Of a stretch of DNA of 64,000 nt, positions 47,528 to 56,982 are shown piece by piece (positions within the stretch are counted from its first letter, which is position 1; each line of letters starts with the position of its first letter). Position numbers and translations under genes: made by a program. The stretch comes from Pseudomonas fluorescens. GTDB taxonomy: Bacteria; Pseudomonadota; Gammaproteobacteria; Pseudomonadales; Pseudomonadaceae. The stretch spans positions 1 through 64,000 of the forward strand of contig NZ_MSDF01000017.1 in NCBI RefSeq assembly GCF_002022275.1, read 5' to 3'. The notes under the pieces were generated by a model. The model saw only the letters and a program-made list of their open reading frames with translations. It did not search any database and had not been told where the DNA came from.

Positions 47528-48882
47528 GCGATAACCTGCAAGAACGCCTGCAAGCCTGGCAGCAGCAACAGTCACAGGCCTTGGCCCGCTTTACGCCGGT
47601 GACCCAGCGCGGTCGCATTCAGCGCGTCAACGGCATGCTGCTGCAATGCCGGTTGCCCGAGGCGCGCATCGGCGACTTGTGCAGGGTTGAGAAATCGCCT
47701 GGCGACACCATGCTCGCGGAAATCATCGGGTTCGATCAGCAGGATGCCGTGCTCAGTGCCTTGGGCAACCTGGAGGGCGTGCGCGTGGGGGCCAGCGTGG
47801 AGCGGTTGGGTGTGCCGCATCGGGTGAGGGTCGGTGATGATTTGCTCGGCCAGGTGCTGGACGGTTTTGGCCGACCGATTGCGGGAAACGGTCACGCTGC
47901 GTTTGCCGAGACCGACAGCGCTGACGCCAGCGCGGTGTTGTGCGAGGCGCCGTTGCCCACGGAGCGGCCGAGAATCAGCCGTGCCCTGGCGACGGGCGTA
48001 CGCTCGATCGACGGCCTGCTGACCCTGGGCGAAGGCCAGCGCGTTGGCCTGTTTGCAGGCGCCGGGTGCGGCAAGACCACGTTGCTTGCGGAAATCGCGC
48101 GTAACGTTGAGTGCGATGTCATTGTGTTCGGCCTGATCGGCGAGCGGGGCCGTGAGCTGCGTGAGTTTCTGGACCATGAACTCGATGACCAGTTGCGCGC
48201 TAAAGCCGTGCTGGTGTGCGCCACGTCCGACCGTTCCAGCAGGGAGCGTGCCCGGGCGGCCTTTACGGCGACGGCGCTGGCCGAAGGCTTTCGCCGCAAG
48301 GGCAAGCGCGTGCTGCTGCTGATCGACTCCCTGACACGTTTTGCCAGGGCCCAGCGCGAAATCGGCCTGGCTGCCGGCGAGCCGCTCGGCCGGGGTGGTT
48401 TGCCGCCGTCGGTTTACAGCCTGCTGCCGCGTTTGGTTGAGCGCGCCGGGCTGACCCGTGACGGTGTGATCACGGCGATCTACACCGTGCTGATCGAGCA
48501 AGACTCCATGAGCGACCCGGTGGCGGATGAAGTGCGCTCGCTGCTCGACGGCCACATTGTGCTGTCACGCAAGCTGGCCGAGCGCGGCCATTACCCGGCC
48601 GTCGATGTGTTGGCCAGCCTTTCGCGAATTCTGAGCAACGTCGCCGAGCGTGAACATATCCAGGCCGGTACGGCGTTGCGCCGCCTGCTGTCGGCTTATC
48701 AGCAAATCGAGTTGATGCTCAAGCTGGGTGAGTACCAACCGGGCAGCGATGCCTTGACCGACATGGCGGTGGACAGCCGCCAGGCGGTCGATGGCTTCCT
48801 GCGCCAGGACTTGCGTGAGCCCACGCCCATGGCCGACACCCTGGAGCAACTGACGGAGCTGACCGCGTATGTCCCCTTCTGA
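47524..48882 (+). CDS. sctN: SctN/HrcN, type III ATPase
   Basis: 452 aa from GTG 47524, overlapping the sctD stop. Walker A GAGCGKT lies near residue 180, and Walker B VLLLIDSLTRFARAQREI near residue 262. SVYSLLPRLVERAG follows. F1-ATPase beta-like hexamer that detaches effectors from chaperones and unfolds them at the export gate. It is regulated by SctL and connected by SctO to SctV. The start overlaps sctD by 4 bases and its end overlaps sctO by 14. Confidence 0.95.
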   Translation: MSDNLQERLQAWQQQQSQALARFTPVTQRGRIQRVNGMLLQCRLPEARIGDLCRVEKSPGDTMLAEIIGFDQQDAVLSALGNLEGVRVGASVERLGVPHRVRVGDDLLGQVLDGFGRPIAGNGHAAFAETDSADASAVLCEAPLPTERPRISRALATGVRSIDGLLTLGEGQRVGLFAGAGCGKTTLLAEIARNVECDVIVFGLIGERGRELREFLDHELDDQLRAKAVLVCATSDRSSRERARAAFTATALAEGFRRKGKRVLLLIDSLTRFARAQREIGLAAGEPLGRGGLPPSVYSLLPRLVERAGLTRDGVITAIYTVLIEQDSMSDPVADEVRSLLDGHIVLSRKLAERGHYPAVDVLASLSRILSNVAEREHIQAGTALRRLLSAYQQIELMLKLGEYQPGSDALTDMAVDSRQAVDGFLRQDLREPTPMADTLEQLTELTAYVPF

Positions 48883-49297
48883 TTCGCTGCTGGGTGAAAT
48901 CGAGACGCTGCGGCGTTTGCGCAGGCACCGGGCCGACCGTGCCGAGCGAGCCTTGCGTGAGGCAAAGAGGACCCAGCAAACCTTGCTCGCAACTATTCGT
49001 CAGGCGCAGGACGCGCTTGAGCAAACCCGGCTGGAGGAGGCGCAGCAAAGTGCGCAATTGCTCAATGAGCATCAGGGCCAGGTGCTCACCTTCCAGGCGC
49101 TGAAATCCTGGGGTGTGCAGGAGCAAACATTGACGGCCAGCACGCGGCGCGAAGAAGGCCAATTGCAGGCCCTGCATGGCCAGCGTGAACAGCAGGACAT
49201 TGAAATTGGCAGCGCCCAGAAACAGGTGACCTTGTGCCTGCGTCAAGTCGAGAAGCTTCAGGAATTGTCCATTTTGCTGGCTCAGGAGCCGACATGA
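48869..49297 (+). CDS. sctO: SctO/HrpO, central stalk of the ATPase
   Basis: 142 aa with a near-continuous coiled coil from about residue 5 to 135 (EIETLRRLRRHRADRAERAL and similar). This is the FliJ/YscO-like two-helix stalk that sits inside the SctN hexamer. Recognised from position, size and composition, because this family shows little sequence conservation. Overlaps sctN by 14 and sctP by 4 bases. Confidence 0.85.
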   Translation: MSPSDSLLGEIETLRRLRRHRADRAERALREAKRTQQTLLATIRQAQDALEQTRLEEAQQSAQLLNEHQGQVLTFQALKSWGVQEQTLTASTRREEGQLQALHGQREQQDIEIGSAQKQVTLCLRQVEKLQELSILLAQEPT

Positions 49298-49752
49298 CGA
49301 AGGTATCCAGCAGCCCGCCCAAGCGCCCGCGCCTGCGTGAACCGCGCACCGAAACCCCACGTGGGCATGCGCCGGTGGTGCCGTGGGAGCACGCCCGTGT
49401 GTTTGCCCAGATGTTTGACGACAGCGGTGATGGCGCCGGGAGCGGGGCGTCCCTGACGGCGATCAAGGCTCCGACTCATATCGCCATGATCCAGGCGTTG
49501 ACCGAGCAATTGGTGCCACGGATTTTGGGCGGCTCGCAGTGGCCATTGGTTGCGGTGTTGTACTTGCCGCGTCTCGGGCGGATCAACACGACTGTCCGTC
49601 GCGAGCCGGGCGAGTGGAGCATCGATCTGGCTGCGGAGGAGGAACCCACCGTGCAGTGGCTCGGTGGTGTGCGCCAACGCTTGCAGGACAGTCTCGAACA
49701 GAGTCTGGGCGCGCCTGTCAGCGTGAGCCTGGCCAATGCGGGCTTGGCATGA
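49294..49752 (+). CDS. sctP: SctP/HrpP, needle-length and specificity-switch protein
   Basis: 152 aa from ATG 49294, inside the sctO stop (ATGA). The N-terminal ~45 residues are rich in Pro, Arg and Ser and probably disordered. A compact C-terminal T3S4-like domain (about 60-150) contains VAVLYLPRLGRINTTVRREP, followed by EWSIDLAAEEE. HrpP controls early-substrate secretion and the switch to translocon export. The poor conservation of this family means the call leans on position between sctO and sctQ. Confidence 0.82.
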   Translation: MTKVSSSPPKRPRLREPRTETPRGHAPVVPWEHARVFAQMFDDSGDGAGSGASLTAIKAPTHIAMIQALTEQLVPRILGGSQWPLVAVLYLPRLGRINTTVRREPGEWSIDLAAEEEPTVQWLGGVRQRLQDSLEQSLGAPVSVSLANAGLA

Positions 49753-50762
49753 TGGCTTCGCTGCTGACCTTGCCAACGATCAAGGAGGAGTCGGTTGCGG
49801 CACGCCGTCGTCTGGGGCGCGGTTTACGCATGCCGTTTCAGGTAGCCGGTGAGCACGGTGATCTACTGCTTGAACCCGGCCATGCTCCGATCGGGGTCAA
49901 ACCCATGTGCTTCGAAACCGCGCGCGGGGTCCTGGCGTTCTCCGAACCGGGGCCCTTGTTCAGCCTGCTGGGCGAGTGCCCGGTGACACTGGCGCCGGCT
50001 GACAACGACCCGCATGCATGGATCTGGGAGCTGTTCCAGCACCACCTCAGCCCGCAAGTGCGCGAGCTGTTGGGTGACCTGCGTTTGCTGGTGACGGCTC
50101 GCCCTTCGAGCTTTGGCTGCCGCCTCACTGTGACCTTGGGCGGTTCGAGGGCTGCGGGTTATCTGTGGCTGGCCCCCGAGAGTTTTCTCGCACTGTGCGA
50201 AGCGGGGCCCTGGCGCCCCACCGCCGGGCCGTTGCCCGCGCTGTTTCAAGTGGCTGTTGCCGTTGTGCTTGGGCGTTTGCAGTTGCCCGTCACGCAGGTA
50301 AACCGCCTGGCTGAAGGCGATGTGCTGATGCTTGAGCAGAGTTTTTTCCAGGCACAGGGCGACGGCTATGTACAGGTCGGCGGCAAACGCCTGCACGGGC
50401 GTATTGATGATGAGTCCGGGCTGTTGCGCCTGACCCTTACTTCTATTGAGGACACAAATGTGGATAAGGATTTTGCAGAGCCCAATTACCTTGGGCAGGA
50501 AGACCATGAACCGGTGGAGGATGTATTCGGTCAAGAGCCATTCGATGAGTTGAGCATGGCGCTGAATGTGCGTTGCGGCACCCTGAACCTGACGCTCGGG
50601 GAGCTGCGCAATTTGGCCCCCGGCGCGGTGCTGGGTATCTCCGGGTATGCGCCTGGTATGGCCGGGCTCTATTACGGCGATCGCCCTATTGGCCAGGGGC
50701 AGTTGGTCGAAGTGTACGGGCGGCTCGGCCTGCAACTGACCCGTGTGATGTTTTCCAAATGA
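49749..50762 (+). CDS. sctQ: SctQ/HrcQ, C-ring protein, unsplit form
   Basis: 337 aa from ATG 49749, overlapping the sctP stop. A variable N-terminal part is followed by two SpoA-like domains: the first around residues 170-230 ([20 protein letters not shown]), the second at the C-terminus ([20 protein letters not shown] to [12 protein letters not shown]). In P. syringae this protein is divided into HrcQA and HrcQB; here it is one chain. An in-frame GTG at 50460, preceded by GAGG at 50448-50451, could give a ~100-residue second product matching HrcQB. It builds the cytoplasmic sorting platform with SctK and SctL. Confidence 0.88.
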   Translation: MMASLLTLPTIKEESVAARRRLGRGLRMPFQVAGEHGDLLLEPGHAPIGVKPMCFETARGVLAFSEPGPLFSLLGECPVTLAPADNDPHAWIWELFQHHLSPQVRELLGDLRLLVTARPSSFGCRLTVTLGGSRAAGYLWLAPESFLALCEAGPWRPTAGPLPALFQVAVAVVLGRLQLPVTQVNRLAEGDVLMLEQSFFQAQGDGYVQVGGKRLHGRIDDESGLLRLTLTSIEDTNVDKDFAEPNYLGQEDHEPVEDVFGQEPFDELSMALNVRCGTLNLTLGELRNLAPGAVLGISGYAPGMAGLYYGDRPIGQGQLVEVYGRLGLQLTRVMFSK

Positions 50763-51412
50763 GTTTCCAGGGGGTAGATCCCCTCGTTCTTGCGTTGCTC
50801 CTTGGGGCGATGTCGTTGATGCCCATGCTGCTGATTGTGTGCACGGCGTTCCTGAAGATCGTGATTGTGCTGATGATCACGCGCAACGCCATTGGTGTGC
50901 AGCAAGTGCCGCCAAGCATGGCGATCAACGCTATCGCGCTGGCGGCGACGCTTTTCATCATGGCGCCGGTGGGCTATGAAATTGCTCAGATCGTCAAGGT
51001 CACGCCGCTCGACCTGGCCAATGTGCAGACGATGCAACAGACCGGGCTTGAAGCGATAAAGCCGTTGCGTGCGTTCATGCTTCGCAACGTGGACCCGGAC
51101 GTACTGACCCATCTGCTGGAAAACACCGCACGCATGTGGCCGGCGCAGATGGCGCAGGAGGTTCAGCGCGAGGATCTCATCCTGCTGATTCCGGCGTTTG
51201 TGTTGTCGCAGTTGCAGTCAGGGTTTGAGATTGGGTTTCTGATTTATATCCCGTTCATCGTGATCGACCTGATTGTCTCCAACCTGCTCCTGGCGCTGGG
51301 CATGCAAATGGTCTCGCCCATGACCATCTCCCTGCCCCTCAAATTACTGTTGTTTGTGCTCGTCTCCGGATGGTCGCGGTTACTCGACAGCCTGTTTCTT
51401 TCTTATCTCTGA
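50759..51412 (+). CDS. sctR: SctR/HrcR, export apparatus
   Basis: 217 aa from ATG 50759 (ATGA overlap with sctQ). FliP/SctR family: [41 protein letters not shown] and [20 protein letters not shown], with the usual number of hydrophobic segments. Five SctR subunits, with four SctS and one SctT, form the helical export gate core. Length is typical (HrcR 217-218). Confidence 0.95.
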   Translation: MSFQGVDPLVLALLLGAMSLMPMLLIVCTAFLKIVIVLMITRNAIGVQQVPPSMAINAIALAATLFIMAPVGYEIAQIVKVTPLDLANVQTMQQTGLEAIKPLRAFMLRNVDPDVLTHLLENTARMWPAQMAQEVQREDLILLIPAFVLSQLQSGFEIGFLIYIPFIVIDLIVSNLLLALGMQMVSPMTISLPLKLLLFVLVSGWSRLLDSLFLSYL

Positions 51413-51420
51413 GCCCCTTT

Positions 51421-51684
51421 ATGGACCCGATCGTGCTGTTCAAACAGGGCATGTTGCTGGTGGTTGTGCTGTCGGCGCCGCCGCTTATCGGGGCAGTGAT
51501 CGTCGGCGTGCTGACTTCGCTGGTGCAGGCCCTGATGCAGATCCAGGACCAGACCTTGCCGTTTGGTATCAAGCTGGTGGCGGTGGGTATCACCCTCGCT
51601 GTGACGGGGCGCTGGATTGGTGTGGAACTGATCCAGCTGATCAACCTGACCTTTGACATGATCGCCCGCTCGGCGCTGAACTGA
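51421..51684 (+). CDS. sctS: SctS/HrcS, export apparatus
   Basis: 87 aa from ATG 51421, with two transmembrane segments (about 15-40 and 50-72). The FliQ/SctS family motif LVQALMQIQDQTLPFGIKL is clear. Four copies wrap the SctR-SctT core. Nine bases after sctR and ten before sctT. Confidence 0.95.
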   Translation: MDPIVLFKQGMLLVVVLSAPPLIGAVIVGVLTSLVQALMQIQDQTLPFGIKLVAVGITLAVTGRWIGVELIQLINLTFDMIARSALN

Positions 51685-51694
51685 GGTCCTGCCT

Positions 51695-52483
51695 GTGTTG
51701 CTATACCTTGAGTACCTGCCCAGTTTGTTGCTGGGGATGGCGCGTATTTACCCTTGCGCACTGCTGGTGGCGGCGTTCTGTTTCCAGCACGTGCGCGGTA
51801 TGACCCGGCACACGATTGTGATGGTCCTGGCATTGATACCCGCGCCCGGTATCTACGCGGCGCTCGTCGGCACTGACTACTCGGCACTCGCGCTTGCCGG
51901 GCTGATGATCAAGGAAGTCGCGCTGGGGGTCTTGCTGGGCGTGTTGTTGTCGATGCCGTTCTGGATGTTTGAGGCGGTGGGCGCGCTGCTGGATAACCAG
52001 CGTGGCGCCTTGGCCGGTGGCCAGCTCAACCCCTCGCTTGGCCCGGACGCGACACCCATCGGCCATTTGTTCAAGGAGCTGGCGATCTTTCTATTGATGG
52101 TCACTCTGGGGTTGGGTGCGCTGACCCAAGTGATCTGGGACAGCTACCAGATTTGGCCGCCGACTCTCTGGTTTCCGGTGGTGGGGCCCAATGGGTTCAG
52201 TACCTTCATCGGGCTGCTGGGTGACACGTTCACGCACATGATGCTCTACGCCGCGCCCTTTATCGCCGTGTTGCTGTTGCTGGAGTTCGGCATCGCTTTG
52301 CTTGGGCTCTACAGCCCGCAGCTGCAGGTGAGCACGCTGGCCCCGCCGGTCAAATGCCTGGCGGGCATTGGTATTTTGATACTTTACTTTGCGTTGCTGC
52401 AGGATTTGATCGTCGGGCGCATGGCGCTGTTGGGTGACCTCAAACACGCGCTGGGTTTGATGTTCAGGGTGCCGGCACCATGA
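51695..52483 (+). CDS. sctT: SctT/HrcT, export apparatus
   Basis: 262 aa from GTG 51695. FliR/SctT family: GLMIKEVALGVLLGVLLSMP, FWMFEAVGALLDNQRGALAG and a run of hydrophobic segments. One copy per export gate; it links the gate to the inner rod. Overlaps sctU by 4 bases (ATGA). Confidence 0.94.
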   Translation: MLLYLEYLPSLLLGMARIYPCALLVAAFCFQHVRGMTRHTIVMVLALIPAPGIYAALVGTDYSALALAGLMIKEVALGVLLGVLLSMPFWMFEAVGALLDNQRGALAGGQLNPSLGPDATPIGHLFKELAIFLLMVTLGLGALTQVIWDSYQIWPPTLWFPVVGPNGFSTFIGLLGDTFTHMMLYAAPFIAVLLLLEFGIALLGLYSPQLQVSTLAPPVKCLAGIGILILYFALLQDLIVGRMALLGDLKHALGLMFRVPAP

Positions 52484-53577
52484 GCGATTCAGGTGAAAAA
52501 AAGCACCCGGCGAGTGCCAAGAAGCTGCGCGACCAGCGCAAGAAGGGGCAGGTCGCGCAGAGCCAGGATGTGCCCAAGTTATTGGTACTGACGGCCCTGA
52601 GTGAGATTGCGCTGTTCACCGCTGACAGCAGCATGCAACGTTTTCAGCAATTGATGGTGTTGCCGATGTCGCGGTTCGACCAGCCGTTTGTTCGCGCGTT
52701 GGAAGAAGTGCTGATGGAAGCGCTGGTGGTGTTTTTCTCGTTCGCCCTGTTGATGGTCTCAGTCGCGATTGCGATAAAACTGATCAGCAGTTGGATGCAG
52801 TTCGGGCTGCTGTTCGCCCCGGAAACCCTGAAGCTGGATTTCAACCGCCTCAACCCGCTCAACCAGGCCAAGCAGATGTTCTCCAAGCAGTCGTTGATGA
52901 ACATGTTGATGGGCATCGTCAAGGCGGTGCTGCTGAGCGTGATTCTGTACGTGGTCATCCGCCCGTCGTTGAGTGCGCTGATCAACCTTGCCAACAGCGA
53001 CCTGCAGAGTTACATCCTGGCGCTGATCACCCTGTTTCGCCATTTGCTGCATGCGTGCCTGGGGGTGTTGCTGGTACTGGCGCTGATTGACCTGGCGATG
53101 CAAAAGTATTTCTTTGCCCAGCGCATGCGCATGACTCAGGTCGAGGTGGTTAAAGAATACAAGGACATGGAAGGCGACCCCCACGTCAAGGGACAGCGGC
53201 GCCAACTGGCGCAGCAACTGGCTCAGGAAGAACCGAAGGTCAAGCTGCCCAAGCTTGAGGAGGCCGACATGCTGGTGGTCAACCCGACGCACTTTGCCGT
53301 GGCCTTGTATTACCGGCCCGGTGAAACGCCGCTGCCGTTGCTGATTGACAAGGGGACGGACGCAGACGCCCGGAAGCTTATCTTGCGTGCCAAGGCTGCC
53401 GACGTCCCCGTGATCCAGTGTGTGTGGCTGGCGCGTACGTTGTACGAGAAAAAGCTGGGGGCGGGCATTCCTCGCGATACCTTGCAGGCCGTGGCGGTGA
53501 TCTACCGCACGCTGCGCGAGCTGGATGATGAAGCCAAGCGTGAAACCCTGGAGTTGCCGGAGCTTGAGCGACGCTGA
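52480..53577 (+). CDS. sctU: SctU/HrcU, autocleaving switch protein
   Basis: 365 aa. Four membrane helices precede a cytoplasmic domain with the self-cleavage motif NPTH in MLVVNPTHFAVALYYRPG near residue 262, where cleavage after Asn switches substrate class. The N-terminus KKHPASAKKLRDQRKKGQVA is typical. This is the last gene of the rightward operon, and its stop abuts the stop of hrpV coming from the opposite direction. Confidence 0.95.
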   Translation: MSDSGEKKHPASAKKLRDQRKKGQVAQSQDVPKLLVLTALSEIALFTADSSMQRFQQLMVLPMSRFDQPFVRALEEVLMEALVVFFSFALLMVSVAIAIKLISSWMQFGLLFAPETLKLDFNRLNPLNQAKQMFSKQSLMNMLMGIVKAVLLSVILYVVIRPSLSALINLANSDLQSYILALITLFRHLLHACLGVLLVLALIDLAMQKYFFAQRMRMTQVEVVKEYKDMEGDPHVKGQRRQLAQQLAQEEPKVKLPKLEEADMLVVNPTHFAVALYYRPGETPLPLLIDKGTDADARKLILRAKAADVPVIQCVWLARTLYEKKLGAGIPRDTLQAVAVIYRTLRELDDEAKRETLELPELERR

Positions 53578-53949
53578 TCAGCGAAGCAGGCGCTCGTCGA
53601 AGGCTTCGAGATCTGCGAGCGAAAGCATTCGGCTGAGTGTCTGCTCAAGTGCGCTGCGTTGGGTGGGCAGGGGGTGCCAGATCACCAGTGCACCCTGATT
53701 ATCGAGGTAGGCAAAGCAGCCGTCGAACGCCACCGCCTGCTCAAAGCGCCGTTCCAGTAGGCGCTGCAACTGCCCGGGTCGTAACGCTTCACGGGCTATC
53801 TGTACGCACAGCCCTTGGCGTGCGCCGGCGTTCGCCATGCACAACTGGATCCCCGGGCAGAGCTGCTGGTGAGCGGCCTCGCCGCTCACCAGGCTGTCCA
53901 GAAACGCCTGGCGACTCACGTCGCTGCCCGGCAACCCCAGAGTGCTCAT
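53578..53949 (-). CDS. hrpV: HrpV, negative regulator
   Basis: 123 aa from ATG 53949 (MSTLGLPGSDVSRQAF), which overlaps the end of hrpT by 4 bases; the frame is open upstream but that is inside hrpT. In P. syringae HrpV binds and inhibits HrpS, and HrpG relieves it. Position at the 3' end of the hrpF-G-C-T-V operon and the size match. Sequence: alpha-helical and Leu/Arg-rich, no known domain. Here it would act on the single HrpR/S-like activator at 59815-60765. Confidence 0.8.
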   Translation of the reverse strand: MSTLGLPGSDVSRQAFLDSLVSGEAAHQQLCPGIQLCMANAGARQGLCVQIAREALRPGQLQRLLERRFEQAVAFDGCFAYLDNQGALVIWHPLPTQRSALEQTLSRMLSLADLEAFDERLLR

Positions 53950-54146
53950 CGTTCCAGTGACACCGTATGGTAGTCCGCGCGTTCTCCGCTTGGGCCCGAA
54001 TCCACATGCATCTGTGGTGGCCACCAAACCACCAGTTTGTCCGCGCTCGATTGCGGGCGCGAGCACGAGTCGCCCTTGCAGGTAGGGGTACAGCCGGCAA
54101 GCAGCAATACCGCGCCGAGCAGAAGGGGGCACATCAACGCTTTCAT
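53946..54146 (-). CDS. hrpT: HrpT, small outer-membrane lipoprotein
   Basis: 66 aa with the lipobox LLAGC (C19). It is the pilotin-like lipoprotein encoded between hrcC and hrpV in Hrp1-type clusters; it helps the HrcC secretin reach or assemble in the outer membrane. It overlaps both neighbours by 4 bases (ATGA/start-stop), so it is coupled to sctC. Confidence 0.85.
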   Translation of the reverse strand: MKALMCPLLLGAVLLLAGCTPTCKGDSCSRPQSSADKLVVWWPPQMHVDSGPSGERADYHTVSLER

Positions 54147-56281
54147 GGGGTGGTTTTCTCGATTGGGGTGAGGAGGGAGGGGCGCGTGACGCCGATGTGT
54201 TCATCTTTCACGACGGGACGCATAACGATGAAGACTTCGGCCTCTTCACCCGGTTTGAGCCAGGCGCGTGGCCAGACGCTGACGGCCAGGGTCTGCGAGT
54301 TGCTGCACTCCTTCTCATCGATGCGAACATTACGTTTGATCTGGTTACGCAGCACCACGACCGCCACGTTGAACTGTGAGCCTTCGTACCATTGGCTGCG
54401 TTCGGTGTTGAGTGCCAGCACGTCGCGCGTGGTGCACAAGGTGTTCAACGCCAAGGGCATCGGCCCGGCCTTGAAGCCATCCGGTACTTGCCCGCTGACA
54501 AGACGCGCCAGCGTGCCGGTGATGTCACTGCGTTTGATTTCCGGCTGGTGAGGGGCCAGGCGGCGAGCCAGGGGTTTGAGGGCCGCCTGCAATTCAGCCT
54601 GATCGTCCTGAGGCAAATAACGCGAAGGGTCGGACTGATCGCCGATGACGCGTGGCGTAATGATGAACAAGCGTTCACGCCGGCTGTTCTGTCGTTCAGC
54701 CGTGGAGAACAGCGCCTTGCCCAGCAATGGAATGTCCCCCAGCAGTGGCACCTTGGTTTGCTTGTCGGTGTTGTTCGTTACGTGGAACCCACCCACCACC
54801 AATGAGCGCTTTTCCGCCATCACCGCTTGGGTGCTGACCTTGCCCCGGCGCACATCCAGGTCGCGGAATGAGGGAGTGGCGTCGTCAAAATTGCCGTCCT
54901 CGATGTCCACCACCAGATTGATCTGGTGGCTGCCGCGGCTGGTAATGACCCTGGGCACCACTTGAAAGCTGGTACCGACGGTGACAGGCAAGATGGTCGC
55001 GTTCTCTGTGCCGGCCTCCAGATAGCGGGTGCGGTTGAAGTCGATAACGGCCGGTTGGTTTTCGAGGGTGAGCACCGACGGGTTGGAGACCAGCGTCGCC
55101 AGGCCCCGGGCTTCCAGGGCGCGTACGGCCGCGATGAAACCGTCGCGGTTGGCAATGAGCAACTGTGATGTGGCGCCGGGAGCGACGCTGGCACCGCGGA
55201 AACGGCTGTTTTGAAAACCCCAGGTGACCCCGAACTCGTTCAACTGTGTGCGTTCGATGTCGAGGATGATTGCGTCGATCTCCACAAGCTTGCGTGCCAC
55301 GTCGAGTTGAGTGATCAGCTCGCGGTACATCGTTTGGCGCTCGGGCAGGTCGTAAATCAGAATGGCGTTATTGCGTACATCCGCCTCAACCCTGATTCGA
55401 CTGGTTCCCACCGATGCGCGCGGGGTCAGTGTGGCACCGGTTGCCAACTGCCCTGAGTTGCCTGAAGCCCCCATCATCTGGTCCAGCAGCGGGTTGCCCA
55501 GCCGCGCAAGGTTTGGCGTAGCCATGGCGTTGGGTGATTGCGCACCGGGAGATCGGTTTGTGCCTGAGGGCTCGGAGGCCGTACGTGGCTCCAGCAGCCC
55601 ACGCAACATGCTGGCAATGCCGGGGATGGTCAGCTTTTCGCCGCGGTAATCCACGACGCGGTCGGCCGCGTTGGCGAATTTCAGCGGGAAGGTCAATACG
55701 TTCTGCTTTTCATCCGGTGTACGGCGCTGGCTGCTGAACTGCTTGATCTGTTCGATATAGCGCTTGGGGCCTGAGACCAGCACGACGCCGTCTTCAGGCA
55801 ATTCGCCCCAGCCGAAACGGCTGTCGAGCAGGCCGATATCAGTCAGGGCTTGCTTGAGGTCGGAGATGGTCTCGGAGGAGACCTCCAGGCGTGCCGACTC
55901 CTGCTGGTCCAGGGTGCTGATATACAGCGTGTTGTTGTACAAATACCACTGGAAGCGGTGTTCGACGCCCAGCCTGTCGAGCATTGACTGCGGGGTGTTC
56001 GCGCGTATTTTGCCATTCACGACGCCCTCCAGCAGGCCTTCAATTTGAAGCTGGATGCCAAAGGTCTGGGCAAAATCTTCCAGTACTTCTCGCAGCGGCT
56101 TGTACTGGGCTTCATAGGCGTAGGCGGTGTGCTTCCATTCGGAGGGAATGGCGGCCTTGGGACTTTCCCATGGAATAAACAGGCAAGGCAGCATCAGCAG
56201 GGATCGCCAGCCGGTTCGGCGGTGGATGCCAGCAGGCGAGCCCGTGCGCAAGCGAGGGGGCTTGTGGTTCTCGTTATACAT
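54143..56281 (-). CDS. sctC: SctC/HrcC, outer-membrane secretin
   Basis: 712 aa. N-terminal signal region (about 20-45, LLMLPCLFIPW), N0/N1-like domains (about 55-330), then the secretin domain with TKVPLLGDIPLLGKALFS near residue 550 and the exit signature. LGVEHRFQWYLYNNTLYIST is typical of HrcC. Fifteen copies form the outer-membrane channel. Length agrees with HrcC (~700). Overlaps hrpT by 4 bases. Confidence 0.94.
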   Translation of the reverse strand: MYNENHKPPRLRTGSPAGIHRRTGWRSLLMLPCLFIPWESPKAAIPSEWKHTAYAYEAQYKPLREVLEDFAQTFGIQLQIEGLLEGVVNGKIRANTPQSMLDRLGVEHRFQWYLYNNTLYISTLDQQESARLEVSSETISDLKQALTDIGLLDSRFGWGELPEDGVVLVSGPKRYIEQIKQFSSQRRTPDEKQNVLTFPLKFANAADRVVDYRGEKLTIPGIASMLRGLLEPRTASEPSGTNRSPGAQSPNAMATPNLARLGNPLLDQMMGASGNSGQLATGATLTPRASVGTSRIRVEADVRNNAILIYDLPERQTMYRELITQLDVARKLVEIDAIILDIERTQLNEFGVTWGFQNSRFRGASVAPGATSQLLIANRDGFIAAVRALEARGLATLVSNPSVLTLENQPAVIDFNRTRYLEAGTENATILPVTVGTSFQVVPRVITSRGSHQINLVVDIEDGNFDDATPSFRDLDVRRGKVSTQAVMAEKRSLVVGGFHVTNNTDKQTKVPLLGDIPLLGKALFSTAERQNSRRERLFIITPRVIGDQSDPSRYLPQDDQAELQAALKPLARRLAPHQPEIKRSDITGTLARLVSGQVPDGFKAGPMPLALNTLCTTRDVLALNTERSQWYEGSQFNVAVVVLRNQIKRNVRIDEKECSNSQTLAVSVWPRAWLKPGEEAEVFIVMRPVVKDEHIGVTRPSLLTPIEKTTP

Positions 56282-56295
56282 AGCGTTTTCTCGGA

Positions 56296-56688
56296 TTAGT
56301 ACGGCTGCGGGCTCAGGAGCCTGGGAACGGATGTATGGGCAGGTCTTGTCAGGCGTGCGGTGACGGCTCGCCAGGTGTCGCGTTGGTTGAGCAGTGCCTC
56401 CAGGTCTTCGAGTAACTGTTCATGGCTGCACCCTGACGGCAGGGTTTGCAGCAGCCAGAGCGCACCACCCTCCGGTGCAATGGCGAGCGCTCCCTTGAAA
56501 TGGTTCAGGCTGCTGCACCCCAGGCGCATCCAGGTGTGCAACTGTGAAGGGCTGGGCGGCTGTGCAGTCAATTGGGCGCTGAGCAGAAGTACGTCGGTAT
56601 GACGTTGCAATGAGATCTTGTTGTTGCCTTCATACAACGTGAGCTCTACTTGCGTGCCTTGCGCCCAACGAATAACCAGCTCGCTCAC
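56296..56688 (-). CDS. hrpG: HrpG, chaperone-like regulator
   Basis: 130 aa from GTG 56688, one base after the hrpF stop. Small and mixed alpha/beta, with features of class I type III chaperones (SSLNHFKGALAIAPEGGALW, then LLEDLEALLNQRDTW). In P. syringae HrpG binds HrpV and frees HrpS. The C-terminal ~20 residues are Pro/Arg-rich. Identification rests on position and size. Confidence 0.78.
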   Translation of the reverse strand: MSELVIRWAQGTQVELTLYEGNNKISLQRHTDVLLLSAQLTAQPPSPSQLHTWMRLGCSSLNHFKGALAIAPEGGALWLLQTLPSGCSHEQLLEDLEALLNQRDTWRAVTARLTRPAHTSVPRLLSPQPY

Positions 56689-56689
56689 A

Positions 56690-56911
56690 TCAGCCTCGCA
56701 AACTATCGATGGCCGTTTTTATAATAAGATGGTTGGCGCGGTCATGCTCAAACAGCGCATTGTGGGCGTTGTGCAATTTATAGTAAGACTCATAAAAAGA
56801 GCGTATGTCACCTGAAGCTATTTCAGGGTCGTTTAACATCGAGTCATACTGGTTTTTATTGATTTTTACATCGCCCACAATCTGTTTTCTCAACGTGGCA
56901 TATTCAGTCAT
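56690..56911 (-). CDS. hrpF: HrpF, small pilus-assembly protein
   Basis: 73 aa from ATG 56911 (GGAG ahead). Helical, charged protein matching HrpF of P. syringae (74 aa), which binds the HrpA pilin and aids pilus assembly. FYESYYKLHNAHNALFEHDR is the most distinctive stretch. First gene of the hrpF-hrpG-sctC-hrpT-hrpV operon behind the second hrp box. Confidence 0.8.
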   Translation of the reverse strand: MTEYATLRKQIVGDVKINKNQYDSMLNDPEIASGDIRSFYESYYKLHNAHNALFEHDRANHLIIKTAIDSLRG

Positions 56912-56937
56912 TACAGTTACTCCGGCTGTGTTTGAGC

Positions 56938-56966
56938 TGGGTGGTCAGTGAAGGTTTATTAGTTCC
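56938..56966 (-). promoter_or_regulatory. hrp box of the hrpF operon
   Basis: Minus strand GGAACT, 16 bases (AATAAACCTTCACTGA), CCACCCA. It lies 27 bases upstream of the hrpF start codon, between hrpF and the 3' end of sctL. Confidence 0.93.
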
Positions 56967-56982
56967 AGAGTGTTTCTGTTGT

